Of a DNA stretch of 64,000 nucleotides, positions 45,701-56,314 are shown in pieces. Where the stretch lies: NCBI RefSeq assembly GCF_030269925.1, contig NC_085111.1, positions 4,828,142 through 4,892,141 on the forward strand, read 5' to 3'. The notes under the pieces were generated by a model. That model was not told the DNA's origin. It worked only from the letters and a program-made list of their open reading frames with translations, and ran no database searches. Source of the stretch: Bombyx mori. Taxonomy: Eukaryota; Arthropoda; Insecta; Lepidoptera; Bombycidae. Numbering within the stretch: position 1 is the first letter of the stretch; each line of letters opens with the position of its first letter. The position numbers and the translations under genes are program-made.

Positions 45701-46883
45701 CAATTCAGTTTCTACAACTTCTTTAGTATTTTCTATCCATGTTGATAAATTATCACTGAAATGTCACAGCCAAGCCAAAGTAAATTACAACACCAATATG
45801 TTATATATAGTGCCAAAAATAAATTGAATAAAACAATGAAAAATAAATTACAATGTTTACACCAAATTCTTACATTTTCAAATGATCAATAATGATCATA
45901 AACAGGCAAACTTCCATGTACATAATACAGAGGCATTGCTCTCTGTGTCTTTCTCCCAGGAACTCACTGAACCCATAATTCTTCCCAAAACTGTGTTTTA
46001 TGAACAAATTAAACAATTTTTTGAATTCTTCAGCTTGAAATGTGTTCTTTTCCGCAATTATTAAGAGTATTTGAAGTATTGCTAATTGTTCTCTCAAATT
46101 ACTCTCTAACCAAGTGTGTCGCACAGAATCATTAGAAAAATCACTCAATATTTTTCTAGATGGTGGAGCAGCACTTAAGACCTTTTCAAATTGAGATATG
46201 AGTGAGGTTTTAATGTTTTGTATGCCAATATCTTCAATAATCTTGGTGAATTCCTTTTGATATTTATATTGAGCATCATCTTTAAGCTGAATGATGTACT
46301 GAAGCAATTTGAGTAGAAAGAGTCGCTCAGAATAATAGAAGCTCCATACTTTGGGAGACAAATATGTAGGTCGGGTGTCAACAAATGCAACATTCTTTAA
46401 TGCACTCTCAGGTGTACCATACGATATATCACACAAATAGTTTTTTAATATTTCCCATAATTGAAAACAGTCGACATCCTGCAAGAAAATTCATAGTATT
46501 ATTAACTGAAAACTACAGGAATTACACACAACAAAATTCCCAAATATTTTATTAAACGTAATATATTTGAAATATCAGCTCACAATATAATTTTGAAGTG
46601 TCTGCACTATAGTGAGCAGCTTTGTTTGATCCGGATACTGTGACTGAAGTTTGGTAAAGTCCTCAGGCTTGTTTTGTTTGTAACTAGCCAATCCAATTTT
46701 AAGTCCATCTCTTACTTCTTTTGTATCAAAAATTTTGGTCAATTCTTCTGTAGTCAGACTCTCCGAAGTTGTCCAGCGCCATAGCCTCTTCCAATAACTG
46801 AAATTTGTAGTTAAATACAGAAATGCTTAAACTAAATACTTAAAATTAACGAACGAAACTTACTTTACACTACTCGTTGTCAT
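33721..46883 (-). CDS. Nup188: nucleoporin Nup188, 1,824 residues, sixteen coding exons
   Basis: A large alpha-solenoid scaffold protein of the inner ring of the nuclear pore complex. Coding exons (- strand order): 46883-46864, 46797-46584, 46478-45874, 45755-45635, 44697-44584, 43951-43652, 42589-42084, 41847-41667, 41032-40768, 40255-39963, 39515-39216, 38898-37489, 37139-37021, 36688-36472, 35098-34889, 34320-33721. Phases join into one 5,475-nt frame, close to the usual family length of about 1,750. The start MTTSSV is split from YWKRLWRWTT by the first intron. Residues 470-530 (YYPLGDPSYRI, then ERKEGTMIHFRTPYSYWTVF) match the SH3-like part embedded in the Nup188 solenoid. Exon 12 alone carries 470 residues of helical repeats. 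The tail (after 1,555) is Ser/Arg/Pro-rich with LPPPPPPKR and may be disordered. It shares a divergent promoter region with adenylate kinase 2. Confidence 0.93.
34415..34510. repeat. hAT-like element end fragment
   Basis: Starts near agtggtgggcaaacattttt and continues ggcgggccacaaag, the usual left end of many insect hAT elements. No matching right end was found nearby. In the last Nup188 intron. Confidence 0.45.
35135..35415 (-). repeat. repeat family B fragment
   Basis: Runs from cctacctaagctgatagcct through ctaccaccggatcgg and gagaaactcagtgggctgtg to a GA-rich block gacgagaacgatgaccgg. Lies 37 bp upstream of the acceptor of Nup188 exon 15. Confidence 0.78.
35421..35760 (+). repeat. Bm1 SINE with tRNA-like head
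   Basis: Starts agccgtcgtggcctaaagga (box A-like TGGCCTAAAGG) with box B-like GGTGTTCGAATCC at about 35479, and reaches an A-rich tail. The body has internal deletions (the ctggtggtaggacctctt block and part of the 3' body are missing). Box A and B would allow RNA polymerase III transcription. Confidence 0.85.
35912..36030 (-). repeat. LINE family D 3' end fragment
   Basis: ttattgcccttgtaggcaga through agccaagccgctgcctac, the last part of the family seen at 8625-8960, in Nup188 intron 14. Confidence 0.7.
36031..36200 (+). repeat. old degenerate Bm1 SINE 3' part
   Basis: Ordered matches: cattccgatttgaaaggtgg, tctcaaggtggatggccgca, ctccggttaccacttaacgc, then an A-rich end. It directly abuts the LINE fragment on its left. 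Confidence 0.55.
38999..39209 (+). repeat. LINE 3' tail abutting the donor of Nup188 exon 11
   Basis: The + strand keeps decayed C-terminal LINE coding (LAWYGHVTRK, RSTEKDMDGVC, then EETGI) ending in gtggagacaaagaagatga. The next bases, acttac, are the donor GTAAGT of exon 11 read on the - strand. So the retroposon lies within six bases of a working splice site. Confidence 0.7.
39555..39607 (-). repeat. Bm1 SINE fragment
   Basis: tggatggacgagctcacagc followed by cacctggtgttaagtggtta, the 3' end of reverse Bm1, about 40 bp upstream of the acceptor of Nup188 exon 11. Confidence 0.75.
40355..40761 (+). repeat. repeat family B, with A-rich tail at a splice donor
   Basis: Contains ccgatccggtggtaga, gtgcttttaggtaccccaag and gtttctcgtcggatcttctc, with internal duplication of the block (two agattctgcgaagc-type ends). 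The tail taggtaaaaaaaaggag runs straight into the donor of Nup188 exon 9 (actcac, 40762-40767). Confidence 0.75.
41116..41433. mobile_element. piggyBac-like MITE
   Basis: TTAA at 41112-41115 and 41434-41437 flank inverted repeats of about 50 bp; the left reads gactgccgtgtaggtcaccg. The interior has an acidic open stretch (EYLVDSLGETNPNDPEN) that may be a remnant of a transposase N-terminus. Family distinct from 26189-26594. Lies in Nup188 intron 8. Confidence 0.8.
44025..44263. mobile_element. hAT-like MITE with perfect 8-bp target duplication
   Basis: TCCTAAAT lies on both sides (44017-44024 and 44264-44271). The ends are CAGGAGTTCCCAAACTT and TACTTTGGGAAAGGCTG, short imperfect inverted repeats starting CAG, as in hAT elements. 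No frame inside. Lies in Nup188 intron 5. Confidence 0.85.
45191..45232. repeat. 42-bp perfect AT palindrome
   Basis: atttttatgtaataat is followed by an (AT)n centre and its exact inverse. It could extrude as a cruciform or be the core of a small AT-type element. In Nup188 intron 4. Confidence 0.9.
45296..45592 (-). repeat. repeat family B fragment
   Basis: Runs from tcctacctatgctgatagcc through ctaccaccggatcgga and gagaaactcagtgggctgtg to ggtgcttgtagtgcctaaaa. In Nup188 intron 4, about 42 bp beyond the donor of exon 4. Confidence 0.8.
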
Positions 46884-47664
46884 ACTTAACTTGATTGCAG
46901 TACAGAACTAGTACGACCAGCCGGTTTGACATATATTAGGTACAGAATAAAATTTTAAAAGTGGAAATTATAGAAAACAGTTTCGTATAAATATTTACCG
47001 CCTCTTCATTTTCAGGTTATGCGAGGCTATGATGCTAATGTCAAGTGCAACTATTGTTGTCAAAGTATATATTTTTTATCGATTTCAGAGGCAAAGAGTA
47101 CATAAGTCATTCATATTTTTAAAACAATTGAGCTTCGTCTGTTAAACAAAGAATTAAATCAATTTGATTAACATAAAAATAAAAAATACAAACAATTTAT
47201 TATTGATTAAAATTTTAATAACTAAATTCATAAAAAAAATAACTTCTCCGCTACTTCAAAAAGTCCTTTGGAGCCTCCTCACAAAATTCACCAATGCTTT
47301 AATTACAGTTTTATTTAAATTCGAGATGAGTTCTAACCTCATTCTAAGTGTTTTTATTTTTATTTAATCCACTTGTTTTGAATTAAATATGTATGGCTTT
47401 GACCTTTTCTCACCTTATAATTTTTTCGTTATGGACTTTGTTTCCCTTTGCCTGTCGGCTATTTCGGTGAGTGGAATTAAATTCATTTAAAAAGTTTTGA
47501 TAATTTTTTAAGATATCATGTAAATTGCAATTGAACTTTTGATTACTATATCACGTGCTAATTTACGCATATCTAAACGTAGTTACAACACCTCTGCAAT
47601 TCTAACTTTGACAGATTTGTCTGTACAGGGCTCTAATTAATTGAAGGCTTAAGAATTTGATGAT
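46884..47664. promoter_or_regulatory. divergent promoter region of Nup188 and adenylate kinase 2
   Basis: The two start codons face away from each other across 781 bp, so the promoters must lie here or overlap. No TATA box was convincing. On the + side, ggtgagtgg at 47466 and ctgtacag at 47621-47628 could be the donor and acceptor of an intron in the kinase 5' untranslated region. That is a prediction only. Confidence 0.55.
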
Positions 47665-50600
47665 ATGGCACCGGCCGCTGCAGCCACGAAACTAAAACCT
47701 GATGAGGATCCTTTAGGAATAAGGGCCGTGCTACTTGGCCCTCCTGGATCCGGTAAGGGGACTCAGGTATGTGGTTTAATTGAACTTTGGCCTTCTTTAT
47801 CTCATATTATAACTAATAGTGAATATTTGATTATTACTTAAGTATCATTGAGGCTAATAATTATAAATACTTAATTAATGATTAGTATTTAATAATTAGA
47901 AATATAAATTAGAAATTCAATAATGAAGCCAGTTATTCAATTTTTGAAATACATGAGAACTTGTTTATTATCATTAGGCTCCTCGTCTGAAAGAAAAGTA
48001 TTGTGTTTGTCACCTATCCACTGGTGACATGCTGCGTGCTGAAGTCTCATCGGGATCAGACCTGGGACGACGCCTTAAGAAGGTCATGGATGAGGGCAAA
48101 CTTGTTTCCGATGAAATGGTGGTTGATATGATTGACAAGAACTTGGATCAACCTGAGTGCAAGAATGGTTTCTTACTTGATGGATTCCCTAGAACTGTAC
48201 CCCAGGCTGAGAAGGTATGTGTTTAAAGTCGGGTATACTTTTCTTCACTTTCTAGAAAAATCAAGGCAATAAGTGGATATAACAAAAGAACTTGTTAGTT
48301 TGATGGCTAGTAGATAGTATAAAAATGCAATTTGAGGCAGATTAAAAGCCAATGTAAAAAAGCCTAGCACAGGATTTGTGTGCTTTTTTAATAGCTTTTA
48401 ATAATTTTTTTGTGTGTATGATGATTTTAATCCATTCCAAAATATTTCAAAACATTTTATATATATTTTACATCAATATATTCAATTTTCATAACAAATT
48501 GAACATATTGAAATTCAGTAAACATATTAAGGACTATATTTTCTACAATCAAACTTAATTGTTTTGAACTTCATTTAATTTCCAAATTATTGGTTAAAAT
48601 ATATAATAACCCTAATAACTTGCTTTGTAGAATAAACTGTCCACACTTAAAAATCAATTTTACCTTTTTAGTTTTATTTAACTAGGACAGTGGTCGGCAA
48701 TCTGTATTATAGGTGCCGCATGTGGCATGGCTCTTGTGTTGAATCTTTAGTTCAGGCACAGAATATTACTTATTGTCTTGCCTTATAAGAGTACCAGTAA
48801 ACAGTTTATCAAGGCTTTAAAAATATGTTAATAAATGGCTGAAGAAATTTCAATTGTGTTATCTATATTTGGCTTTTTGGTTGACGAGGTTGCCGACCAG
48901 TCGACCAGGAAGAAGTATTCATTGTTAGTGATTTTTAGTTTTTTAAATTACAGTTTTTAGTGTGTCATCATTTGGTCAGATGTCAGATTTTAACGATTTT
49001 ATGTAAGATATTCTTGGGAAATGATTTCAGTGTTGGTTTTTGTTTACTTCCTTTTAAGGCGGTATTCTGGTTTAGAAGCCTAAATTTTAGACATTTTTAA
49101 AACTAAGATTTTTTCCTCTAAGCACCTGTCATTTTTGTGTATACTTGGCATTGGCAAAATCAATGCCAAAGGTGTTGCAGTCATTTAATAATTAAAAAAA
49201 ACGAAGATAAAAAAAATGAAAAACTATTTTACCATAAATTCTCAATCAATAAAGATGTAGCTACCGCATAGACCATAGCTAAAAAAAATTAACCCCTTTT
49301 TTGAACCTCTCGAATTTTTTAAAAGGACTTAAAATTTAAATTTTTTAAAATCCAAGGCAAACGCGATAGGGAGATATAAAAAGAAGATTTCTACCAAATT
49401 TCAAAGGAATCGGTGGGATAGAAATTCAGATTTATGACAACCACTTCAAAAAAACTGGGATTCATGAAAAACTCGTTTTATGTTTGAGAAACAATTCCAG
49501 TAGAATAACTCGGTTAATAATATTTAATACTAACATTCGATTAATCTATGATCCTTGATTTATACATTGGGCCTTCTTCGACTTCATATGCAATTCTTCT
49601 TGCGAAGTTTCTTTTTGCTAACCGAGCTGTTCAACATCTGTTGAAGCAGCAGAAGTTCGCAGTTCAGAGCGATCAATTCGAACATCTTTACGGCTGACAG
49701 AAAATGTATGAGCTTCAGTACCAACGGTGATGCCCATAAGTTCCATAATTTTTTAAATCGATAAAAATAAACCTTTGTTAAAAGTGGCAACAGCTAAATA
49801 ATTAACAATTTGAATTGTAAATGATACCTACACAATTTCAACACTATGACCTTCGAATTATACATTTCCAGGTATATATAATATGTATAAAGATATTTAA
49901 GAAATATAAAGGTGTTTATATAGATTAAATAAAGGTTTATGTCGAGTACAAAAGAATTCCTGGAAAGAAAGAGCTCACAAGTCGTCCTGCAACATCTGCC
50001 GTTTATTGTGTAATTCGATTCTCAAAACCATTCCCCACGCACTTGAAAAATCCTTATAGGTAAATATTCTTCAGGGTTCAAACTTTGAAAATATGAAAAA
50101 AAAAAAAAGATTTTTTCTCATTTCTAGACCAAAGTACTGCCTTAAATTATGCCTTATTGCTATTAGTTGGAATATATGCTTTGCGTAACTATGACCTTCT
50201 CAGCTACTACTACTTGCTATAGTGCATAGTATTCTGACGATATTTTTATACCGACTAACTAGACATATCAACATTTTCGGCCATCCACACAAGTCCTCCA
50301 GTAAGGCAGATTATGTTACGAAATCGTTTGCCTTACCACAATATCACTACATAGTATAAAATAAAGTCGCTTTCTCTGTCCCTATATCTGTCCTTATATA
50401 TGCTTAAATCTTTAAAACTACGCAACGGCTTGTGATGCGGTTTTTAATAGATAGAGTGATTGAAGAGGAAGGTTTATATGTATAATAACATCCACTAAAT
50501 AGTGGAGAAATCAATTATAAATTACAGTGTATTAATTAAGTGTTAACGAGTCTTCTTCGACTTCCATAATGAAAAAAAGTAACATTGCGTAATAAATCAA

Positions 50601-52410
50601 GCCTCCTTTCAAGCCTTTTTTTTTTTCTTCCGACTAAAACCTCCTGTCGCTCAACAACCAACGTCCAAACCTCACATGAGACAGAACTCATGAAAATGCA
50701 AAGGGGAGAAAGTGAAGTGCTTAGTGCGGAGCACATCTCTCCCATCACCCTCCCCCTCGGGACGCCGGACTGGCGGTCGTCGGCGCCACGACCACTAGCC
50801 CTCTCGGTCGGCAGGCTATCCGGAGCCCGCCTAGATGGCGCCGGTTAGAGTGAGCTATCCTACGGAATACCCCGCTGGGTCAGAACCAGCGTGGGTCGAG
50901 GATAGCCGGCCTTCCATCACCCGGATGCTCTTGCGTAAAACGCGTGCAGAGCAGCTTGCACGACGTCTTCTTAGGTTCCCCTCGCCGGTCCCCAGACCGA
51001 CATATGAGGGGGACCCGAAACACTTAGAGGGCCAGGGCTTGGGCGAGATCCGCCTCCCTGGCCCCCGCTCGACGGCGGCGGGCTTGCGCGTCTCTAACGC
51101 GCCCCGCCGCCTCCTTCTGCGAGATGGTGCACTCGCAGAAGTCGAGCATCGCCTTCCACGACTCGTCGTCGCCGAGCATCGATGCCACAACACTCGGCAA
51201 CGACAAGTCGTTTCCTATTTTTGCGACGAGGACACGGCGCCACCACTCCCATGCGGGGCAGGCGACGAGCGTATGCTCTGCCGTGTCCAAGTCGCAATCA
51301 CAATGGTGGCACTCTGCCGTCGGCTCGGCTCTGATCCGGTGCAGGAACTCACCGAAGCAACCATGCCCAGTGAGAACCTGCGTGAGCCGGAAAGTGAGGC
51401 GTCCTCTGTCACGATTCACCCAATCCACAAGGACTGGGCGAATCGCCTCGACGGTCCTACGACCAGCCGAAGGATCGGCCAGCCGCCTGGACAGCCCTGA
51501 CGGGTAGCCATAACCAATGCGTATTTTTTTGTCACCACGCTGTTAAACGTTGTAATTTGAAAGATGAGTTAACTGTTAAACATAATATTCTGATTTAGGT
51601 ACACTGAATGCTTTAAGAACACTGGTGGTATTCACCATAGTATCATTTTGACATAGATAGACCAAACAGGCATTGAAATCATTCCCATTATACAATACCA
51701 CTCTATTCTTCTTTAATTTGTTTTTATGACCAAAAGCAGTTTTTTACTGGTGGTAGGACCTCTTGTGAGTCTGCGCGGGTAGGTATCACCACCCTGCCTA
51801 TTTCTGCCGTGAAGCGGTAATGCGTTTCGGTTTGAAGGGCGGGGCAGCCGTTGTAACTATACTGAGACCTTAGTACTGATATCTCAAGGTGGGTGGCGCA
51901 TTTACGTCGTAGATGTCTGTGGCTCCAGTAACCACTTAACACCAGGTGGTCTGTGAGCTCGTCCACCCATGTAAGCAATAAAAAAAAAGATTTTCAACTG
52001 AATACATTTTAAAATTTCAGTTGGACGATCTATTGGCGAAGCGCAAGACTGCACTGGACGCCGTAATCGAGTTCGGAATCGAGGACAGTCTGCTCGTAAG
52101 GAGAATTACGGGCAGACTGATTCACCCACCTAGTGGTCGTAGCTATCACGAAGAGTTCCACCCGCCGAAGAAACCAATGACTGACGATGTCACCGGAGAA
52201 GCTTTGATAAAAAGGTCCGACGACAATGTCGAGGCTCTGAAGAAACGCTTAGCTACATATCATGCTCAAACGGTTCCTTTAGTAGACTATTACATGAGGA
52301 AAGGTCTACATTGGCGCGTCGATGCATCGAAAGCCGCTGACGACGTCTTCAACAAAATCGATAATATCTTTAAGAGTAGAATTTTCAGCAGAGCACGGTC
52401 TGCTTTGTAA
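47665..52410 (+). CDS. Adk2: adenylate kinase 2 (ATP:AMP phosphotransferase), 242 residues, three exons
   Basis: Interconverts ATP + AMP and 2 ADP, in the mitochondrial intermembrane space in other animals. Exons: 47665-47766, 47978-48214, 52021-52410, joined in phase and ending TAA. Start: the first ATG in a good context, giving [16 protein letters not shown]. The P-loop [10 protein letters not shown] is at residues 25-34 and ends exon 1. The AMP-binding STGDMLRA and [10 protein letters not shown] follow in exon 2. Exon 3 has the long LID domain ([13 protein letters not shown] to KRSDDN), which marks the AK2 long form, and the C-terminal helix. The length fits the family (about 240). No cleavable presequence is evident, as expected for AK2. 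The 3.8-kb second intron is filled with repeats. Confidence 0.96.
48688..48902. mobile_element. probable hAT-like MITE
   Basis: The left end CAGTGGTCGGCAATC is mirrored by GTTGCCGACCAG on the right, the usual ends of hAT elements. The flanking 8-mers aactagga and gaccagga agree at six of eight positions, so the target duplication is decayed or misplaced. In Adk2 intron 2. Confidence 0.6.
49060..50350. other. part of Adk2 intron 2 without recognised gene
   Basis: AT-rich intron sequence. On the - strand at 49745-49560 a coding-like trace reads [20 protein letters not shown] then [16 protein letters not shown] before a stop. It looks like the end of a transposon protein, but the family is not identified. 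Nothing else can be supported. Confidence 0.35.
50357..50525 (+). repeat. interspersed repeat with ctttctctgtccctata core
   Basis: Includes aaactacgcaacggcttgtg and tgatgcggtttttaatagat, sequence I recall as widespread in moths, possibly from a Helitron-type element. No second copy was seen in this window. Confidence 0.4.
50530..51507 (-). mobile_element. R1-clade LINE, 3' fragment with C-terminal coding region
   Basis: Read on the - strand, a frame open from about 51507 to 51024 gives the C-terminus of a LINE ORF2 with the clade's zinc knuckle ([18 protein letters not shown], a C-x2-C-x8-H-x4-C pattern), then a basic Arg/Ala-rich end and a stop. A 3' untranslated region of about 480 bp follows to 50545, ending in an A run. 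The reverse transcriptase and endonuclease are absent (5' truncation). Lies in Adk2 intron 2. A tail of the same family is at 9311-9506. Confidence 0.8.
51745..51988 (+). repeat. Bm1 SINE, 5'-truncated
   Basis: Starts actggtggtaggacctcttg and ends in aataaaaaaaaga. Its end is about 32 bp upstream of exon 3 of Adk2. Confidence 0.88.
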
Positions 52411-52741
52411 CACTACCAGTACTTAAACTAACGAAGTGTACAAATCTTATACAGTGTTTTTTTTTCGAACCGAACATTACTTATAAGCTACCTTTGTGAA
52501 AATATAGTTATCAATTTTATAGACTATTTTTCTTGAATACAACAGAATGAAATCGCAATGTTGTTTGGATTTATGCTCAATATTATTTTGATAACGATGG
52601 GTTATCGTAAGTGAATGTTTGTTTGTTATCGTAACGCGGTGCGGATTGCGTAACACTAGAACTAATGAGCCGTGGAGTTATGTAACCGATCAATCGGAAC
52701 GACTAACGTTATCTTGAAATCCGTCGCATTCGAAGAACTTG

Positions 52742-53168
52742 AAGTTCGTCGTGGCCTAAAGGATAAGACGTTCGGTGCATTCTTATCTAGCGATGGAGCG
52801 GTGTTCGAATCTCGCAGGCATAGCGATGTTTTTCACATGAAATACGTACTCAACAAATGTTCACGATTGGCTTCCACGGTGAAGGAATTACATCGTGTAA
52901 TAAAAATCAAACCAGCAAAATTATAATTTGCGTAATTACTGTTGGTAGGACTTCTTGTGAGTCCGCACGGGTAGGTACCATCGTCCTGCCTATTTCAAAC
53001 GTGAAGCAGTAATACGTTTCGGGTTGGCAGCCGTTGTAATTATACTGAGATCTGAGAACTCATATCTCAAGGTGGATGGCGGCATCTACATCGTGGATGT
53101 TTATGGGCTTCGGTAACCACTTAACACCAGGTGGGCTGTGAGATCGTCCATCAACATAAGCAATAAAA
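52742..53168 (+). repeat. full-length Bm1 SINE
   Basis: The tRNA-like head starts gttcgtcgtggcctaaagga with box B-like GGTGTTCGAATC, followed by the complete body to the tail cataagcaataaaaaaac, about 427 bp. The most complete copy in the window; 330 bp after the Adk2 stop. Confidence 0.9.
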
Positions 53169-53269
53169 AAACCTGGGTTGTAGCTAGTATATATTATATA
53201 GTACTCAATTCTTCAAAAAATCTATTATGCTTAACTACTGCTAGTATTCTCGAAAGGTTATACTTAAAG

Positions 53270-53400
53270 TAGCTTAACTGAACGTGAGGCAAGCGCAAGG
53301 GCCCTATCAAGAGCTGCACTTCGCAGAATCTACTACTGGATCGTAGTCGCGACCCACTGAGAAGATCCGGCGAGAAACTGAGCGGATTGTGTGCGGATTC
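53270..53400 (-). repeat. old repeat family B fragment
   Basis: gcgaccc actgagaagatccggcgaga-type blocks with many changes (gagctgcacttcgcagaatc, gatccggcgagaaactgagc). Intergenic. Confidence 0.6.
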
Positions 53401-53467
53401 TTCCAGTATATCGGAGCGCCAACTATACTAAGTTTCATGAAAATTGGATAAATGACTTATTTACTTA

Positions 53468-53595
53468 TTTATTTTTTATTGCTCTTGAAGGCAGAGGAGT
53501 ATACGGCCCATCTGATGGTGAGTGGTTACCGTCGCCCATGGACGTCAGCAGTGCCAGGGGCAGAGCAAAGCCGCTGCCTGCTAAATGCCTTAGGA
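53468..53595 (-). repeat. LINE family D 3' end fragment
   Basis: ttttttattgctcttgaagg through ccatggacgtcagcagtgcc and agccgctgcctgctaaatgc. Intergenic, 3' of Adk2. Confidence 0.7.
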
Positions 53596-54620
53596 ATAGA
53601 AGCATTCTGCCAGCAGCTTAGCATACAAAGAAATATAAATTTTTAACACACACTTAATTGACCCTTACGAGTACAAAATCATAAAATGCTGACATGCGTT
53701 CGCATTATATTATTAAAGGAAGCAAGTATACGAAACTTTGTGCTTTTTTGTTTGAAAATAATGAGACCTCCATGATCGGAAAGAATCTCAAGAGAAAACT
53801 AATGATATTATTGACAATTCGATAATTGGAGCAACTAAAAAATTCGAAAAATCAATTAACAAACAACCTTTATTTCAGTTTTTTATTTATTTCCATTAAC
53901 ATGATTTTGTTTGCGATACATTTTGATAAGTAGTTTTATAAGCTCGAAGGAAGGCGGTTTACACATTCGTTAACTGTCATACGTTTAGGAATTTGTCAGA
54001 TATACTTCGAGTACATGACGCTGCATTGTTGAACATTAGAAATATTGACCCAAGAGATTAAAATAAAAGTTCGGTATATTCTTATCGAGTCATGCGACTA
54101 GCAGTGACTCCAAGTCGGAACAAGAACCAATTTTGTGTGTTGTACGAACATTTGTTCAAGAATAAATTTTACGTAAATTGTGAGCCCACGGGTTGTTTTT
54201 TGCCACGTAACAGTCATGTATTCCGATTGGGTTGTTTGAGATAGCCAATTATCCAATGCAATGGGATCTTCGATTTTACATCAACAAAGTGTCTGTAGAC
54301 ATTCTATAGACTTCGGTATTTAAATTATCAGACGGTTCGTTACATCAACGCTGGTAAATATAAAATGTATAAACTACAACATCATAAAATCTTAGTGTCG
54401 TTTTCTGAGGATACAGCGAATCATAAAGCCATGGCTTAGTTTCTGAATGTGGATACCACACACAAATAACCAAGTGCAGTCGCTCGTATGTAGTAGTAGT
54501 ACTTACACATTAGCGTTGATGCGGCCAGGCTGGTACATTCCTTCCCGAGAAATGAAAAATAGTCTACTTTTGAAATCGGAATGCATGATTGATTCGCGGC
54601 AAATGTATCCAGGACCAAAT

Positions 54621-54850
54621 GAGGCCGTCAGCGCAAAAGTGGCCTAAGCCTACCAGGGTTATTATGGAGATATTGAGGTACGAATTTACTTTCACAATAC
54701 TTCGCCGGCAAAAAAATACAAAATAATGTTTACAGAGGCATCTGTTATCTGTGTGAAACTAGGGATAAGCCGATTATTATGTACCTATTAAATAAATTGC
54801 AATACATAAACACGAACATGAATTGTGAGTTAGGTCACTTTGACGGCCTC
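54621..54850. mobile_element. inverted-repeat element G, uninterrupted copy
   Basis: Starts gaggccgtcagcgcaaaagt and ends with the related inverse taggtcactttgacggcctc; 230 bp. It serves as the empty reference for the interrupted copy at 9151-9581, sharing cagaggcatctgttatctgt and aaactagggataagcc. Confidence 0.75.
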
Positions 54851-54854
54851 AAGT

Positions 54855-56070
54855 GTACTTACCAAAGTGAGCGGGCATACCACACGCCTCACCGGCACCT
54901 AATCAAGATAGGAATTAGGAGGGAATTTGAATTGGGAGAGAGGTTAAGGTACTTATTAGTTCGAGATACTCAGAAACTGGGTACGCATAAATACCTTTAT
55001 GTACTTTGTAACAAATAGCCGAACGGACTATCATATTTTAAATTCTCTGGGTAAACGCCACTCATTCTTGCAGAATATTAATCGACGCTAAACCGTGCCA
55101 TTTGATATTATTTTGGACAAAATATACCTTAATGGTTAGAACAAACATCTTATTTTAATAGTAATATTAAGTATTATTAGTGACTACTTCACTCTAAGCA
55201 AGTAAATGACTACTACGATACAAGCAGTGCCATTATTCTGCTGCTTATTCAATCCGTTCTAGAATATCAAGCGCATGTTATAATCATGGGTCTTGTATGT
55301 AAATATCGGTGTAAAACGCCTTGTGTTGGATCTTAAGGCACGTTTTAATTAGAACAGGAATTTGAATATAATGCGCTCAATGTTTCTTCGTCCGATAAAA
55401 ATATCGATATAGACTTGAATGAAGACAAGTTCTACATTAACTACCGTATAGCAAAGTTTATTCTAAAAGTGGAATACTATATAGTTCCGTAAAAGCTACA
55501 AAATTTATGCCTAATTACGAATTTTTATAAAATTTCGATCTATTTTATGTATTACCAGGGTATTTTTTTGTTTTAATTGCACTTGGCTTTTTTTTAACTA
55601 CCTTAGCCATTGTACTTTTTCAGGTTCAATCACAACATAGTTACATTAGGTTTAGGCGTTACGGACACATATTGCACACGTCTGTGGCGCGAAGCCCATG
55701 CATTCAACACCTAATTTACAGATACGTAGGTAATCATCAGATTCATATCCAAAGTACATTATCAGAAAAAATGAATACAAAAATCGATTAGTCTAAAATA
55801 GCCTTCAATATTGTAAAGAGTAAAGTTTCGACAAGGGGGATTAAAATTTTTACAAAATTTAGGTATTACCGGTAAACATTCACAGCCGCTTAAAATTATA
55901 TAAAGGTTGGTTTATGGTTTTCTTGTGATATTGGATAATATTAAAAAAATGACAGCAACCAAAACATAAAAAACGGAGTAACTACCTACAGTTCAGAGTA
56001 ATGTGTTTTTGTTAAAATGTGCAAAACCAAAAGTAAAAGATGAAAATGACATTACAGGGATCTGAGAGAA
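54855..56070. other. intergenic stretch without recognised content
   Basis: AT-rich, no frame with coding character, no repeat family that recurs in this window. Lies between the 3' ends of Adk2 and the Rho exchange factor, which converge here. Confidence 0.4.
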
Positions 56071-56079
56071 CACATGTTT

Positions 56080-56312
56080 TTTTTTTATTGCTTAGATGGG
56101 TGAACGAGCTGATGTTAATAGGTTACCAGAGCCCATAGACATCTACAACGTAAATGCGCCACCCACCTTGAGATATAAGTTCTGGATCTCAGTATAGTTA
56201 CAACGGCTGCCTTACCCTTCAGACCGAAACGCATTACTGCTTCACGGCAGAAATAGGCAGGGTGGTGGTACCTACCCGCGCGGACTCACAAGAGGTCCTA
56301 CCACCAGTAAAA
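56080..56312 (-). repeat. Bm1 SINE, truncated
   Basis: ttttattgcttagatgggtg through cgcattactgcttcacggca to ctcacaagaggtcctaccac; lacks the head. Between convergent genes, 3' of the exchange-factor stop. Confidence 0.88.
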
Positions 56313-56314
56313 AA

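Noticed and set aside
50835..51507. 221-codon and 127-codon + strand frames
   Set aside because: Shadows of the GC-rich R1-type LINE coding sequence, which reads on the - strand with a zinc knuckle.
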